Shown here: piece after piece, positions 8,085 to 17,280 of the stretch
Layout of the letters: the number at the start of each line of letters is the position of its first letter
How positions within the stretch are numbered: the stretch's first letter is position 1
Assembly (NCBI RefSeq): GCF_001689125.2
Contig: NZ_CP015405.2
Location: 1,021,001 to 1,085,000, forward strand
Direction: 5' to 3'
Origin: Blautia pseudococcoides
Lineage (GTDB): Bacteria > Bacillota > Clostridia > Lachnospirales > Lachnospiraceae
DNA: 64,000 nucleotides
Program-made: the position numbers and the translations under genes
The notes under the pieces: generated by a model
What the model was told of the DNA's origin: nothing
What the model saw: the letters and a program-made list of their open reading frames with translations, nothing else
Database searches by the model: none

Positions 8085-9452
8085 ATGGAAAGAGAAAAAT
8101 TTTCTTCCAGGCTGGGTTTTATCCTGATATCCGCAGGATGTGCCATCGGCCTTGGAAATGTATGGCGTTTTCCCTATATAACGGGAAAGTACGGCGGTGC
8201 GGCGTTCGTGCTGATCTATTTGTTCTTTCTGATCGTTTTAGGACTGCCCATCATGGTCATGGAATTTGCAGTGGGCAGAGCCAGTCAGAAAAGTATTGCC
8301 ACATCTTTCAATGTGCTTGAGAAAAAAGGCAGTAAATGGCATGTTTACCGGTATTTCGGTATGGCAGGCAACTATCTGCTTATGATGTTCTACACAACCA
8401 TTGGCGGCTGGATGCTGGCCTATTTTATTAAAATGGTGAAGGGCGACTTTGCGGGACTTGACACGGAGGGTGTCAGCGCTGCATTCGGAAGCCTTTCTAC
8501 AGATATGCCACAAATGATCTTCTGGATGATTTTGATCGTTATCATCGGTTTTGCGGTTTGTTCCATGGGTCTTCAGAAGGGTGTGGAGAAGATCACAAAA
8601 ATGATGATGGTGGTGCTGCTGGCTTTGATGGTGCTGCTGGCTGTGCGTTCCTGCACACTGGAGGGCGCGTCGGAGGGACTTAAATTCTATCTGCTGCCTG
8701 ATTTCGGCAAGCTGGCTGAGTATAAGATCCAGGAAGTTATTTTCGCGGCCATGGGACAGGCCTTTTTTACCCTGAGTCTTGGGATCGGCGCTCTGGCTAT
8801 CTTCGGAAGCTACATAGGCAAAGACCATAAGCTTACCGGTGAGGCTGTCAGCATTACGATCCTGGATACCATGGTAGCGCTTATTGCCGGTCTTATCATT
8901 TTTCCGGCATGTTCTGCCTTCCGGGTAAATCCGGGGGAAGGTCCTGGCCTTGTGTTTGTCACTTTGCCGAATGTGTTTAATGCCATGAAAGGCGGAAGGC
9001 TCTGGGGTTCCCTGTTCTTCTTATTTATGTCCTTTGCGGCGCTGTCCACTATTATTGCCGTGTTCCAGAATATTATTTCCTTTGCACAGGATATGTGGGA
9101 CTGGAGTGTAAAAAAGGCAGCTCTTATAAACGGCATTGCCTTATTCCTGCTGTCCCTGCCCTGTATTTTCGGAATGACGATCTGGAGTGATTTCACTATT
9201 TTAGGCAAAGATATCATGGGATTTGAAGATTTCCTGGTCAGCAATAATCTGCTTCCCTTAGGTTCCCTCGTGTATCTTCTGTTCTGTGTGACCAGATACG
9301 GATGGGGCTGGAAAAACTTCCTGAAAGAAGCCAACACAGGAGAAGGCGTTGCTTTTCCAAGGAAAATAAAAGCTTATCTTACATTTATCCTGCCGGTCAT
9401 TGTGCTTTTTATCTTTATTCAGGGATATTGGAGCCTCTTTCAGAGTTTATAG
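8085..9452 (+). CDS. Sodium-dependent transporter, NSS/SNF family
   Basis: Protein of 455 residues with about eleven to twelve membrane helices. The N-terminus carries the NSS signature SAGCAIGLGNVWRFPY at about 17-32, which forms the sodium and substrate site of LeuT-like proteins, followed by a YGGAAF loop. A conserved Gly-rich unwound helix, SLGIGALAIFGSY, lies near 232-244. NSS proteins take up amino acids or amines with Na+. The start has GAGGTTGAGGAA upstream. It stands alone between a hairpin element and a spacer that holds a degenerate repeat fragment. Confidence 0.9.
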   Translation: MEREKFSSRLGFILISAGCAIGLGNVWRFPYITGKYGGAAFVLIYLFFLIVLGLPIMVMEFAVGRASQKSIATSFNVLEKKGSKWHVYRYFGMAGNYLLMMFYTTIGGWMLAYFIKMVKGDFAGLDTEGVSAAFGSLSTDMPQMIFWMILIVIIGFAVCSMGLQKGVEKITKMMMVVLLALMVLLAVRSCTLEGASEGLKFYLLPDFGKLAEYKIQEVIFAAMGQAFFTLSLGIGALAIFGSYIGKDHKLTGEAVSITILDTMVALIAGLIIFPACSAFRVNPGEGPGLVFVTLPNVFNAMKGGRLWGSLFFLFMSFAALSTIIAVFQNIISFAQDMWDWSVKKAALINGIALFLLSLPCIFGMTIWSDFTILGKDIMGFEDFLVSNNLLPLGSLVYLLFCVTRYGWGWKNFLKEANTGEGVAFPRKIKAYLTFILPVIVLFIFIQGYWSLFQSL

Positions 9453-9511
9453 AAAATTCCCTTGAAATCAGTAAATTTTACAGGTATACTAGGGATAGAA
9501 TAAAAATCTGA

Positions 9512-9540
9512 GTTATTGTTCACGCGCTATCGGGTGGACT
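9512..9540. repeat. Possible degenerate fragment of the dispersed repeat
   Basis: GTTATTGTTCACGCGCTATC resembles the terminal part of the repeat copies (GTTACTGTTCACACGCCACTGTC on the complement of 57701-57738). The match is short and gapped, so the call is tentative. Confidence 0.3.
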
Positions 9541-9628
9541 GTAGCAAATCTGACAGACAGGTAAATGCCGCAGCTGCAGATGCTGTACCGGATAAGGCTG
9601 ATTTTCGGTATATAATAGGAGAATGTAT

Positions 9629-9985
9629 ATGGAACATATAATGTTGACAAAACTGCGTGACGCGGGATGTGACATGAATGGCACACTGGAGCGTTTTATG
9701 AACAATGAAATGCTGTGCATGAAGTTTTTGAAAAAGTTTCCTCAGGATGAAACTTTCATGGAAATGAAGAATGCTTTCGCCCAGGGGGATGCCGAGGAAT
9801 TTTTTAAAGCAGCCCATACCATGAAAGGTGTTTCCGGAAATCTGGGGCTTAGCAGCCTCTATAATGAGATGCAGCCCGCAGTGGAGAAGAGCAGAAGAGG
9901 CGAACTGCCCTCAAAAGAGGATATGGACATAATTGAAAAGCAGTATCATGAGATAATAAAGATCATCAGAGAAAATGAAGAGTGA
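9629..9985 (+). CDS. Hpt (histidine phosphotransfer) domain protein
   Basis: Protein of 118 residues consisting of little more than one Hpt domain: a four-helix bundle with the phospho-acceptor motif AAHTMKGVSGNLG, whose His is near residue 64. Free-standing Hpt proteins shuttle phosphate between hybrid kinases and response regulators; no partner is in the window. I prefer the ATG at 9629 because TAGGAG is seven bases before it; an ATG at 9623 is too close to that site. It sits 13 bases before pyrH in the same direction and is probably co-transcribed, an odd pairing with no obvious functional link. Confidence 0.85.
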   Translation: MEHIMLTKLRDAGCDMNGTLERFMNNEMLCMKFLKKFPQDETFMEMKNAFAQGDAEEFFKAAHTMKGVSGNLGLSSLYNEMQPAVEKSRRGELPSKEDMDIIEKQYHEIIKIIRENEE

Positions 9986-9998
9986 AGAGGAATGACAG

Positions 9999-10694
9999 AT
10001 GAAGAGAATTTTACTGAAACTGAGCGGAGAGGCACTGGCAGGCCCTAAAAAAACAGGGTTTGATGAGGCGACCGTCATGGAGGTTGCCCGCCAGGTAAAA
10101 GTTCTGGTGGATGAGGGCATCCAGGTGGGCATTGTCATCGGAGGCGGCAACTTCTGGAGAGGCCGTACCAGCGAGAACATTGACAGGACCAAAGCAGACC
10201 AGATCGGGATGCTTGCCACAGTCATGAACTGTATCTATGTGTCTGAGATATTCCGCACGGCTGGCATGAGGACCAGCGTCCTGACCCCGTTTGAATGCGG
10301 CTCCTTTACAAAATTATTCTCTAAGGACCGTGTCAATAAATATTTCGACCGCGGCATGGTTGTCTTTATGGCAGGCGGTACAGGCCACCCTTATTTTTCA
10401 ACAGATACGGCCACGGTACTGCGGGCAGTTGAGATTGAAGCTGACATGATCTTTCTGGCAAAGGCTGTGGACGGCGTGTATGACAGCGATCCCAAGAGCG
10501 ATCCGGATGCCAGGAAGTATGATGAGGTGGGCATCCAGGAAGTTATTGACAAGAAGCTGGCTGTTGTGGATATGACTGCGTCCATACTCTGTATGGAAAA
10601 CAAAATGCCCATGCTGGTGTTCGGACTGAATGAGAAAGACAGTATTGTGAATACCGCACACGGTAAATTCACGGGAACAAAAGTATTAGTATAA
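9999..10694 (+). CDS. pyrH: UMP kinase
   Basis: Protein of 231 residues with the bacterial UMP kinase fold (amino acid kinase family). Visible are KLSGEALAG at about 6-14 (phosphate binding), IGGGNFWRG at about 47-55, and the C-terminal [15 protein letters not shown] region that contacts ATP and UMP. It converts UMP to UDP in the cytoplasm. GAAGAGG precedes the start. It is followed directly by frr, the widespread pyrH-frr-uppS-cdsA-dxr-rseP order of Gram-positives. Confidence 0.97.
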   Translation: MKRILLKLSGEALAGPKKTGFDEATVMEVARQVKVLVDEGIQVGIVIGGGNFWRGRTSENIDRTKADQIGMLATVMNCIYVSEIFRTAGMRTSVLTPFECGSFTKLFSKDRVNKYFDRGMVVFMAGGTGHPYFSTDTATVLRAVEIEADMIFLAKAVDGVYDSDPKSDPDARKYDEVGIQEVIDKKLAVVDMTASILCMENKMPMLVFGLNEKDSIVNTAHGKFTGTKVLV

Positions 10695-10711
10695 TCTGGG
10701 AGGAAATGAGA

Positions 10712-11269
10712 ATGGCAACAGATGAAAGAATCGCAAAATATGAAGATAAGATGAACAAAACAATGGAGGCCCTGGTAAAAGAACTGGGAACGATCCGTGC
10801 CGGACGTGCAAATCCGCATATTCTGGATAAAATCACCGTAGACTATTATGGGGCACCTACACCTCTGCAGCAGGTGGCAAATGTAACGGTACCGGAACCC
10901 AGAATGATTCAGATCCAGCCGTGGGAGTCTTCCCTGATCAAAGACATCCAGAAAGCTATCCTGACATCTGATCTGGGGATCAACCCGAATAATGACGGAA
11001 AGTCTATCCGTCTGGTGCTGCCTGAGCTAACAGAAGAGCGCAGGAAAGAGCTGGTTAAGGACGTGAAGAAAAAAGGGGAAGCTGCAAAAGTAGCTATCCG
11101 TAATATCCGCCGCGATGCCAACGAGGCATTTAAAAAACTGGCAAAACAGGATGTATCTGAGGATGAGATCAAAGAGCTGGAGGAGAATATCCAGAAACTG
11201 ACAGATAAATTCGGCAAGAACATAGATAAAACAGTGGAAGAAAAATCCAAAGAAATTTTAACAGTATAA
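10712..11269 (+). CDS. frr: Ribosome recycling factor
   Basis: Protein of 185 residues, the normal RRF length, with the L-shaped coiled-coil sequence: [14 protein letters not shown] near 27-40 and [14 protein letters not shown] near 105-118. It splits post-termination ribosomes together with EF-G. I chose ATG 10712 because GGGAGG (10698-10703) is eight bases upstream; the ATG at 10706 is only two bases from that site. A GC-rich hairpin between this gene and uppS may lower downstream expression. Confidence 0.97.
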   Translation: MATDERIAKYEDKMNKTMEALVKELGTIRAGRANPHILDKITVDYYGAPTPLQQVANVTVPEPRMIQIQPWESSLIKDIQKAILTSDLGINPNNDGKSIRLVLPELTEERRKELVKDVKKKGEAAKVAIRNIRRDANEAFKKLAKQDVSEDEIKELEENIQKLTDKFGKNIDKTVEEKSKEILTV

Positions 11270-11278
11270 ATTAGAATC

Positions 11279-11319
11279 AAGAGGGGCACATACAAGAAAA
11301 AGGTATTGTGCCTCTTTTA
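11279..11319 (+). terminator. Terminator or attenuator between frr and uppS
   Basis: AAGAGGGGCACATAC pairs with GTATTGTGCCTCTT, with a one-base bulge on each arm, followed by TTTTA. It lies in an otherwise tight operon, so partial termination is more likely than full stop. Confidence 0.7.
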
Positions 11320-11338
11320 TGCGTAGGAGGAGAAAAAC

Positions 11339-12046
11339 ATGGTGATTCCAAATCATGTGGCGATCATTCTGGATGGAAATGGCCGCTGGGCCAAAGCCAA
11401 AGGAATGCCAAGAACATACGGGCATGTGAAAGGCTGCGAGAATCTGGAAAAAATATGTTCCATAGCCAAGGAACTGGGAGTGAAATATCTTACAGTCTTT
11501 GCCTTTTCCACTGAAAACTGGAAGCGTTCAAAAGATGAAGTGGACGGTCTGATGAAGCTGTTCCGCAATTATATGAAAAAATGTCTGAAAATAGCAAGGG
11601 ACAACAAGATGCGGGTCCGTGTGATCGGGGAACCATCCGTTTTTGATGAGGATCTGCAGGCAAGGATCCAAGAACTGGAGGAGTATTCCAGCCAGTTTGA
11701 CGAACTGCATTTCCAGATCGCGCTGAATTACGGCAGCAGGGATGAGATCAAGAGAGCGGTGCAGGATTTAGCCAGGGATGTAAAAAAGGGTGTGCTGGAC
11801 CCGGAAATGATCACAGAGGACACCATATCCGCATATCTGGATACAAAAGGCCTGCCGGACCCGGATCTGCTGATCCGCACCAGCGGGGAGGAACGCCTCT
11901 CCAATTTTCTCATGTGGCAGCTTGCTTACACGGAGTTTTATTTTACAGATGTGGCATGGCCGGATTTTAATAAGGCAGAGTTTGAAAAGGCTATACAGAA
12001 ATTTAATCAGAGAGACCGCAGATACGGCGGCGTGAAGGAGGCGTGA
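11339..12046 (+). CDS. uppS: Isoprenyl transferase (undecaprenyl diphosphate synthase)
   Basis: Protein of 235 residues. The cis-prenyltransferase signature ILDGNGRWAKAKG at about 10-22 carries the catalytic Asp12. The C-terminal block has RTSGEERLSNF and FYFTDVAWPDF. The enzyme adds isopentenyl units in cis to farnesyl diphosphate to make the C55 lipid carrier for cell wall synthesis. AGGAGG stands eight bases before the ATG. It overlaps closely with cdsA (2-base gap to the chosen cdsA start). Confidence 0.96.
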   Translation: MVIPNHVAIILDGNGRWAKAKGMPRTYGHVKGCENLEKICSIAKELGVKYLTVFAFSTENWKRSKDEVDGLMKLFRNYMKKCLKIARDNKMRVRVIGEPSVFDEDLQARIQELEEYSSQFDELHFQIALNYGSRDEIKRAVQDLARDVKKGVLDPEMITEDTISAYLDTKGLPDPDLLIRTSGEERLSNFLMWQLAYTEFYFTDVAWPDFNKAEFEKAIQKFNQRDRRYGGVKEA

Positions 12047-12048
12047 GC

Positions 12049-12858
12049 ATGTTCAAGACAAGACTGTTAAGCGGAATTGTGCTGGTCATCATTGCCCTTG
12101 CCGCCATTATACCGGGAGGGATCGTGCTCTTTGCCACGCTTGTTGCCATCTCCATGATTGGTATGCAGGAACTCTACAAGGCCATGAAGGTGCAGGAAAA
12201 TGGAGTGGGAAGCCTGGAGCTTGTGGGGTATGCAGGGGCGGTGATCTACTACCTGACCCTTCTGTTTGAGAAGGAGGAGTTCTCCCTCATTGCTGTTTTG
12301 TTCGCACTGGTTCTCATTATGGCCGTGTATGTATTTACATACCCCAAATACCATGCGGACCAGATCATGGCTGCCATGTTCGGCGTCCTATATGTGGCGG
12401 TCATGCTTTCTTATATCTATAAGACCAGGAATCTGGAAGGGGGCGCATGGCTTGTGGGACTTATCTTTTTAAGTTCCTGGGGCAGCGACACCTGTGCTTA
12501 CTGTGTGGGAATGCTGATCGGAAAGCACAAGATGGCTCCTGTACTGAGTCCCAAAAAATCGGTGGAAGGCGGCGTGGGCGGTGTTCTGGGGGCAGCGCTG
12601 CTGGGTGCCCTTTACGCAGTGGTGATCGCAAAGTGGAATCCTGCTTCCGGCCATACGGCTCTTATGTACGCCCTGATCTGTGCTGTGGGTGCTCTGATCT
12701 CCATGGTTGGGGATTTGGCGGCATCTGCGATCAAGAGAAACAAAGAGATAAAGGATTACGGCAGACTGATCCCGGGCCACGGCGGTATTCTGGACCGCTT
12801 TGACAGTGTTATATTCACGGCACCGTTCATCTATTTCCTGGCAAATGTGCTGCTGTAA
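12049..12858 (+). CDS. cdsA: Phosphatidate cytidylyltransferase
   Basis: Protein of 269 residues with about seven to eight membrane helices and the CdsA signature near the C-terminus: KRNKEIKDYGRLIPGHGGIL followed by DRFDS. It makes CDP-diacylglycerol from phosphatidic acid and CTP at the membrane. I start at ATG 12049, seven bases after AAGGAGG inside the uppS end; a GTG at 12043 in frame is too close to that site. Sits between uppS and dxr as in many Firmicutes. Confidence 0.95.
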   Translation: MFKTRLLSGIVLVIIALAAIIPGGIVLFATLVAISMIGMQELYKAMKVQENGVGSLELVGYAGAVIYYLTLLFEKEEFSLIAVLFALVLIMAVYVFTYPKYHADQIMAAMFGVLYVAVMLSYIYKTRNLEGGAWLVGLIFLSSWGSDTCAYCVGMLIGKHKMAPVLSPKKSVEGGVGGVLGAALLGALYAVVIAKWNPASGHTALMYALICAVGALISMVGDLAASAIKRNKEIKDYGRLIPGHGGILDRFDSVIFTAPFIYFLANVLL

Positions 12859-12874
12859 ATGAGGTTTTGAGGAT

Positions 12875-14017
12875 ATGATAAAAATTGCGATATTAGGTTC
12901 CACAGGCTCCATCGGCACCCAGACTTTAGATGTGGTGGAGAGAAATGAAGACCTGCAGGTGGTGGGGATTGCCGCAGGCAGCAATATTGTTAGGCTGGAA
13001 GAACAGATCCGGCGTTTCCATCCCAGGCTGGCAGCTGTGGGTGATGAAAAAAAGGCCGCTGAGCTGAAGAGCAGGGTTGCAGATACAGACTGCAGGGTAG
13101 TAGGAGGAATGGAAGGTCTTCTGATGCTGGCTGCTATGCCGGAGTCGGATATTCTCGTCACAGCCATTGTGGGCATGATCGGGATCCGGCCCACTGTGGA
13201 AGGCATCCGTGCAGGAAAGGACATTGCCCTTGCCAATAAGGAGACACTGGTTACTGCGGGGCATATCATCATGCCCCTTGCAAAAGAATACGGCGTGCGT
13301 ATTCTGCCGGTAGACAGTGAGCACAGCGCCATATTCCAAGCTCTGTGCGGGGAAGAACCCTCCAGGATCCACAAGCTGCTCATAACTGCATCAGGCGGTC
13401 CCTTCCGTGGAAAGAAGCGGGAGGAGCTTACCAATATCAAGGTGGAGGATGCGCTGAAGCATCCAAACTGGGCTATGGGGCAGAAGATTACTATTGACTC
13501 CGCAACTTTGGTGAACAAAGGGCTTGAGGTCATGGAGGCAAAGTGGCTGTTCCATATGGATCTGGAGCAGATACAGGTAGTGGTGCAGCCCCAGAGCGTG
13601 ATCCATTCCATGGTGGAATTTGTGGACGGGGGCATCATTGCCCAGCTCGGGACTCCGGATATGCGGCTTCCCATTCAGTACGCCCTGTACGGCGGCAGGA
13701 GACGTTTTCTGCCCGGCGGGCGCCTGGATTTTGCAAAACTTGGCTCCATCACATTTGAGGAGCCGGATATGGAGACCTTTAAAGGGCTGCCGCTGGCAAT
13801 GGAGGCATCCAGAAGGGGCGGTTCCATGCCCACAGTATTCAATGCTGCCAATGAAAAGGCAGTAGGTATGTTTTTGAACAGAAAAATCGGTTTCCTGGAT
13901 ATTTATGCAATAATTGAAGACGCTATGAAAAGACATAAAGTGATTGAGAATCCGGACGTAGATGAGATTACAGGCATCGAACAGGAGACTTACAGATGGA
14001 TTGAAGGCAGGTGGTAG
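12875..14017 (+). CDS. dxr: 1-deoxy-D-xylulose 5-phosphate reductoisomerase
   Basis: Protein of 380 residues. The NADPH-binding GSTGSIGTQTLDV is at about 8-20. The metal and substrate residues lie in PVDSEHSAIFQ near 147-157 and in the PNWAMG and NKGLEVMEA segments. It performs the first committed step of the MEP isoprenoid pathway, which supplies the precursors used by UppS two genes upstream. The stop is followed after one base by the TTG start of the protease gene. Confidence 0.97.
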   Translation: MIKIAILGSTGSIGTQTLDVVERNEDLQVVGIAAGSNIVRLEEQIRRFHPRLAAVGDEKKAAELKSRVADTDCRVVGGMEGLLMLAAMPESDILVTAIVGMIGIRPTVEGIRAGKDIALANKETLVTAGHIIMPLAKEYGVRILPVDSEHSAIFQALCGEEPSRIHKLLITASGGPFRGKKREELTNIKVEDALKHPNWAMGQKITIDSATLVNKGLEVMEAKWLFHMDLEQIQVVVQPQSVIHSMVEFVDGGIIAQLGTPDMRLPIQYALYGGRRRFLPGGRLDFAKLGSITFEEPDMETFKGLPLAMEASRRGGSMPTVFNAANEKAVGMFLNRKIGFLDIYAIIEDAMKRHKVIENPDVDEITGIEQETYRWIEGRW

Positions 14018-14018
14018 A

Positions 14019-15317
14019 TTGAGTTTTTCCGGAATTATTAATATTTTAATCGCAGTCATTATCTTTTCCCTGATTGTCATTTTTCATGAGCTGGGACATT
14101 TTCTGCTGGCAAAGAGAAACGGCATTGCAGTGACAGAATTCTCTCTCGGCATGGGGCCGAGGATCATATCCACGGAGAAAGGCGGCACCAGGTATTCCCT
14201 GAAACTGTTCCCCATCGGTGGTTCCTGCCTGATGGTGGGAGAGGATGATGATGACAACAGCGCAGGGTCATTCAACAATGCCTCTGTGTGGTCCAGGATT
14301 TCCGTGGTGGCGGCAGGTCCTGTGTTTAACTTTATTATGGCATTTGTCTGTGCTATGATCATTACCAGCGTGGTGGGATACGACCCTGCAAAGGTGACCG
14401 TGGTACAGGAGGGGTCCGCAGCCGAAGCGGCAGGCCTTCAGGAAGGGGACCTGATCACAGAATTCAATGGAAAACATATTTCCATTGGCAGGGATTTGAG
14501 CCTTTACCAGACGCTGCACGGGTATCAGGATAAAAACATTGATATGAAAGTAAAGCGGGATGGGGAGACCATAGTCATTTCCTTTACTGCTGACAGTATA
14601 GAGAAGAAAATGCTGGGATTCACTTACAGCAGCGAAGGACCTGCACAGATCATGGAAATCTATATTGACAGTCCGATGATGAAAGCCGGGCTTCAGGCCG
14701 GAGATGTGATCACAGCCATTGGGGGCACCCAGATAGCTGACGGAGAAGCGCTTCAGGCTTATATGGAGGAACATCCGCTGTCCGGGGAGGAGATCACCCT
14801 GACGGTGGATCGTAACGGCAAGGAACGGGAAGTTACGGCAAAGCCTCAGATGCGTACCGTTGTCAGCAGCGGGTTTGACTATAATTTATACAGAGAAAAG
14901 ACAGGATTTTTAGGAGTGCTCAGATACAGCGCCGTGGAAGTCCGCTACTGGATCTCCAGTACGGTGCAGAGCCTGGGGCTTCTCATCAAGGGAACCTTTT
15001 CCGTGAACGATTTGTCCGGTCCCGTGGGAATCGTGGATGCCATCGGAGATTCCGTCCAGGAGGCAAAATCGGAGGGCTCTGTCATAGTGGGTATGCAGAT
15101 GCTCTACTGGGTGATCCTTCTGTCCGCCAACCTGGGCGTTATGAACCTGCTGCCCATACCGGCGCTGGACGGAGGACGTCTGGTGTTCCTCCTCATAGAG
15201 GCCATACGGGGCAAAGAGGTGAACAGGAATGTGGAGGGCATGATACATTTTGCAGGGTTTGTACTGCTGATGCTGCTCATGGTGTTTGTCCTGTTTAATG
15301 ATATCAAAAGGCTGTAA
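14019..15317 (+). CDS. rseP: RIP metalloprotease, site-2 protease family
   Basis: Protein of 432 residues. HELGH at residues 23-27, in the first membrane helix, is the zinc site. A central PDZ region covers about 175-265, and the NLLPIPALDGGRL motif in the penultimate helix completes the active site. These proteases cut membrane-anchored anti-sigma factors or remnant signal peptides. The only start that fits is TTG at 14019, one base after the dxr stop, with AGGCAGGTGG before it. Upstream in-frame ATG codons would put the start inside dxr. Confidence 0.93.
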   Translation: MSFSGIINILIAVIIFSLIVIFHELGHFLLAKRNGIAVTEFSLGMGPRIISTEKGGTRYSLKLFPIGGSCLMVGEDDDDNSAGSFNNASVWSRISVVAAGPVFNFIMAFVCAMIITSVVGYDPAKVTVVQEGSAAEAAGLQEGDLITEFNGKHISIGRDLSLYQTLHGYQDKNIDMKVKRDGETIVISFTADSIEKKMLGFTYSSEGPAQIMEIYIDSPMMKAGLQAGDVITAIGGTQIADGEALQAYMEEHPLSGEEITLTVDRNGKEREVTAKPQMRTVVSSGFDYNLYREKTGFLGVLRYSAVEVRYWISSTVQSLGLLIKGTFSVNDLSGPVGIVDAIGDSVQEAKSEGSVIVGMQMLYWVILLSANLGVMNLLPIPALDGGRLVFLLIEAIRGKEVNRNVEGMIHFAGFVLLMLLMVFVLFNDIKRL

Positions 15318-15336
15318 AAGGCATGGATGCAGAATA

Positions 15337-15394
15337 AAAAATCCGGAAGGATGGGGTACAAAATAGAGTGTACCCGGTCTTTCCGGATCTTTTA
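15337..15394. terminator. Terminator between convergent genes
   Basis: Outer arms ATCCGGAA and TTCCGGAT with an A-run before and TCTTTTA after, and inner arms GGGTACA/TGTACCC. The symmetric A/T flanks suggest it serves both rseP and the minus-strand gene. Confidence 0.8.
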
Positions 15395-15418
15395 TTCCTG
15401 GGCAGGGAGCCTGTAGTT

Positions 15419-16684
15419 TTACACTAACTCCGCTATTCTTGTGACACCAACATATATTTCCTGTATTTTGTACCAGGTCGGATAATCCACGATACCAGTG
15501 ACAGGCAGGTTGAAGATCCGCTGAAAATCCCTGACGGCCCGCTGCGTCCCTTCTCCGTAAATGCCGTCTACGGTTACGGCGGGGAGTGCCGGGTATCCCT
15601 GACGGATGGCATTAAGCTGCTCCTGAAGCTGTTCTACTTTGTCCCCTGAAGAGCCGATATCCAGATTATACCCGGGCCAGGAGATGGGAATGCCGGAAAT
15701 CTCCTCCGCGGTATTGATGTACATGTTGTCGCCGTAGAAGTTCCGCAGAATCTCGATGGCGGTGTAGCCCTGGTCGCCCAGGTATTTAGAACCCCACTGT
15801 GTCATCCAGTTCGGACAGGTCACCCGCTGCCCGTCGCAGTATTGTGTCAGAATGGGCTGCCGGACCCCGGGTCTTGAGAGATAGTTAGAGAACAGTTCAT
15901 CCACTACCAAAGAGATGCTGTCAAATATATTTCTGCCGTTCATCCACTTGTGGTCAAAGGCAGTGGAGGAGGTGATGGTAAAGTCATAGCCTTTGTTCCG
16001 GTACCATTCTGTATAGACACGGTTCAGGGTAAAGGACATGATCGCCAGCACATTAGCCCGGATGGTCTCTATGGGCCATGTGGCATAGATTTCACTGGAT
16101 GCCACATTTTTGATGTAATCCCGGTAACGCACATAAAAGTTCTCGGCTGTGGGGTCTGTGGGGGCACCGTCATGTACCACTACAAACTCCGGTACTACCA
16201 CGCGGCTCAGAACGATCTCCCCGGATTCATCCATGGGTTTGATCTCATCCTCCGGTATCTTCTCCGGGTATATGCCAAAGAGGGTATGGGCTGGAATAAC
16301 AATGTTCTGGAAGGTGTTCTGCGGCGTCTGGGCCTGGAGCCTTGCAGTCTGCAGCGCAGTCACCTCCGGCAGGATTTCCGCACCGGCGATATCAAGAGGC
16401 TCAAAGTCCGGGGCTTCAATGTGGAAGGTGTATTCTGCGTAGGGCTGGTACTCGGAAGGCTCCATGCTGTATTCCAGGGGAGGGGCAGGAAGTGTGATCT
16501 CCGGTGTCTGCCCGTTGGCATCTGTCTTCAGCTCCTCGATGACAGAGGTGGGGTCTCCTGTATAGGTAATGTCTATGGTGGCATTTTCAATGGGCGTGTT
16601 TCTGATGGAGGAGAGCACAGAAATCCGCAGGCGGCCTTCATCCGGGTGGTCCGCCTGCATGGCTTTTATGGGATCATAATTCAT
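15419..16684 (-). CDS. Peptidoglycan-binding protein, possibly spore-related
   Basis: Protein of 421 residues. The C-terminal 70 residues are a clear PG_binding_1 domain (IGSSGDKVEQLQEQLNAIRQ, then VDGIYGEGTQRAVRDFQR). The middle, about 200-300, has VLAIMSFTLNRVYTEWYRNK and a GRNIFDSISL segment reminiscent of SpoIID/SleB-associated proteins. The N-terminus, about 15-120, looks like beta-sandwich repeats (ISVLSSIRNTPIENATIDIT). There is no classical signal peptide, so it may act in the mother cell or be exported otherwise. Similar proteins are common in Lachnospiraceae, but I cannot assign a precise role. Convergent with rseP. Confidence 0.75.
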   Translation of the reverse strand: MNYDPIKAMQADHPDEGRLRISVLSSIRNTPIENATIDITYTGDPTSVIEELKTDANGQTPEITLPAPPLEYSMEPSEYQPYAEYTFHIEAPDFEPLDIAGAEILPEVTALQTARLQAQTPQNTFQNIVIPAHTLFGIYPEKIPEDEIKPMDESGEIVLSRVVVPEFVVVHDGAPTDPTAENFYVRYRDYIKNVASSEIYATWPIETIRANVLAIMSFTLNRVYTEWYRNKGYDFTITSSTAFDHKWMNGRNIFDSISLVVDELFSNYLSRPGVRQPILTQYCDGQRVTCPNWMTQWGSKYLGDQGYTAIEILRNFYGDNMYINTAEEISGIPISWPGYNLDIGSSGDKVEQLQEQLNAIRQGYPALPAVTVDGIYGEGTQRAVRDFQRIFNLPVTGIVDYPTWYKIQEIYVGVTRIAELV

Positions 16685-16823
16685 AGGTAAAACCTCATGG
16701 CAGTTCGTTGGTTTAGGATATGCAGGAAAAAGAAAAATGTGACAGAATCATTGACAGAAGCATTCCTTTGTGCTAAGATTCCACATAACATATATGGCTT
16801 TATAGACGGGAGGACAGAGTATC

Positions 16824-17246
16824 ATGAAAAAGATGCAGGGTATTTGTTATGGTATCGCATTCATTTTTTGTGTACTGTGTCTCTTTTTCCTTTTTTCACA
16901 GAGGCAGGAAAACGCAGGCGCGGGAAACGGATTTTCACACCTGCCCGGTCAGGCCGCTATCACACAGGCAGGCCATGCGGAACAGCTTGTGAATTTCCAG
17001 AAGGAAGAAACACCCTCACGTCTCTGTGCCAGTAAAAGCAAGGAAGAAGGGAATGATTTTCTCGGGCCTCTTCCTTTTTTTGCTGTTCTTTTTTCCTGTG
17101 CCCTTGTTTTTCTGTTTTCAGGAGAGACAAAGGCTGCACTCTATGCCTTTTCCAGGCGCAGTTTCTTACTGAACGACCACCCCATTAAATTAATTTCCAT
17201 TGTCCAGTATAAGGACGGAAAAAAGAGATTTCCCCCTTTCATCTGA
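16824..17246 (+). CDS. Hypothetical membrane protein upstream of secDF
   Basis: Protein of 140 residues that I do not recognise. It has a hydrophobic N-terminal helix (about 7-24), a polar middle, a second helix near 83-100, and a basic tail. GGGAGG lies ten bases before the ATG. It precedes secDF by 34 bases. Base composition is similar to the neighbours, but the C-terminal third (many Phe, Lys, Arg) does not look strongly selected, so a chance open frame is possible. Confidence 0.45.
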   Translation: MKKMQGICYGIAFIFCVLCLFFLFSQRQENAGAGNGFSHLPGQAAITQAGHAEQLVNFQKEETPSRLCASKSKEEGNDFLGPLPFFAVLFSCALVFLFSGETKAALYAFSRRSFLLNDHPIKLISIVQYKDGKKRFPPFI

Positions 17247-17280
17247 TTCTATAAATCATGAAACAGAAAGCAGGGAAATC

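Noticed and set aside
12469..13674. Long open frame antisense to cdsA/dxr (401 codons)
   Set aside because: Mirror of strongly coding dxr sequence, low-complexity Ser/Arg-rich translation, no ribosome binding site.
16697..17035. Open frame of 112 codons overlapping the membrane protein at 16824
   Set aside because: No ribosome binding site; the 16824 frame has GGGAGG and membrane helices.
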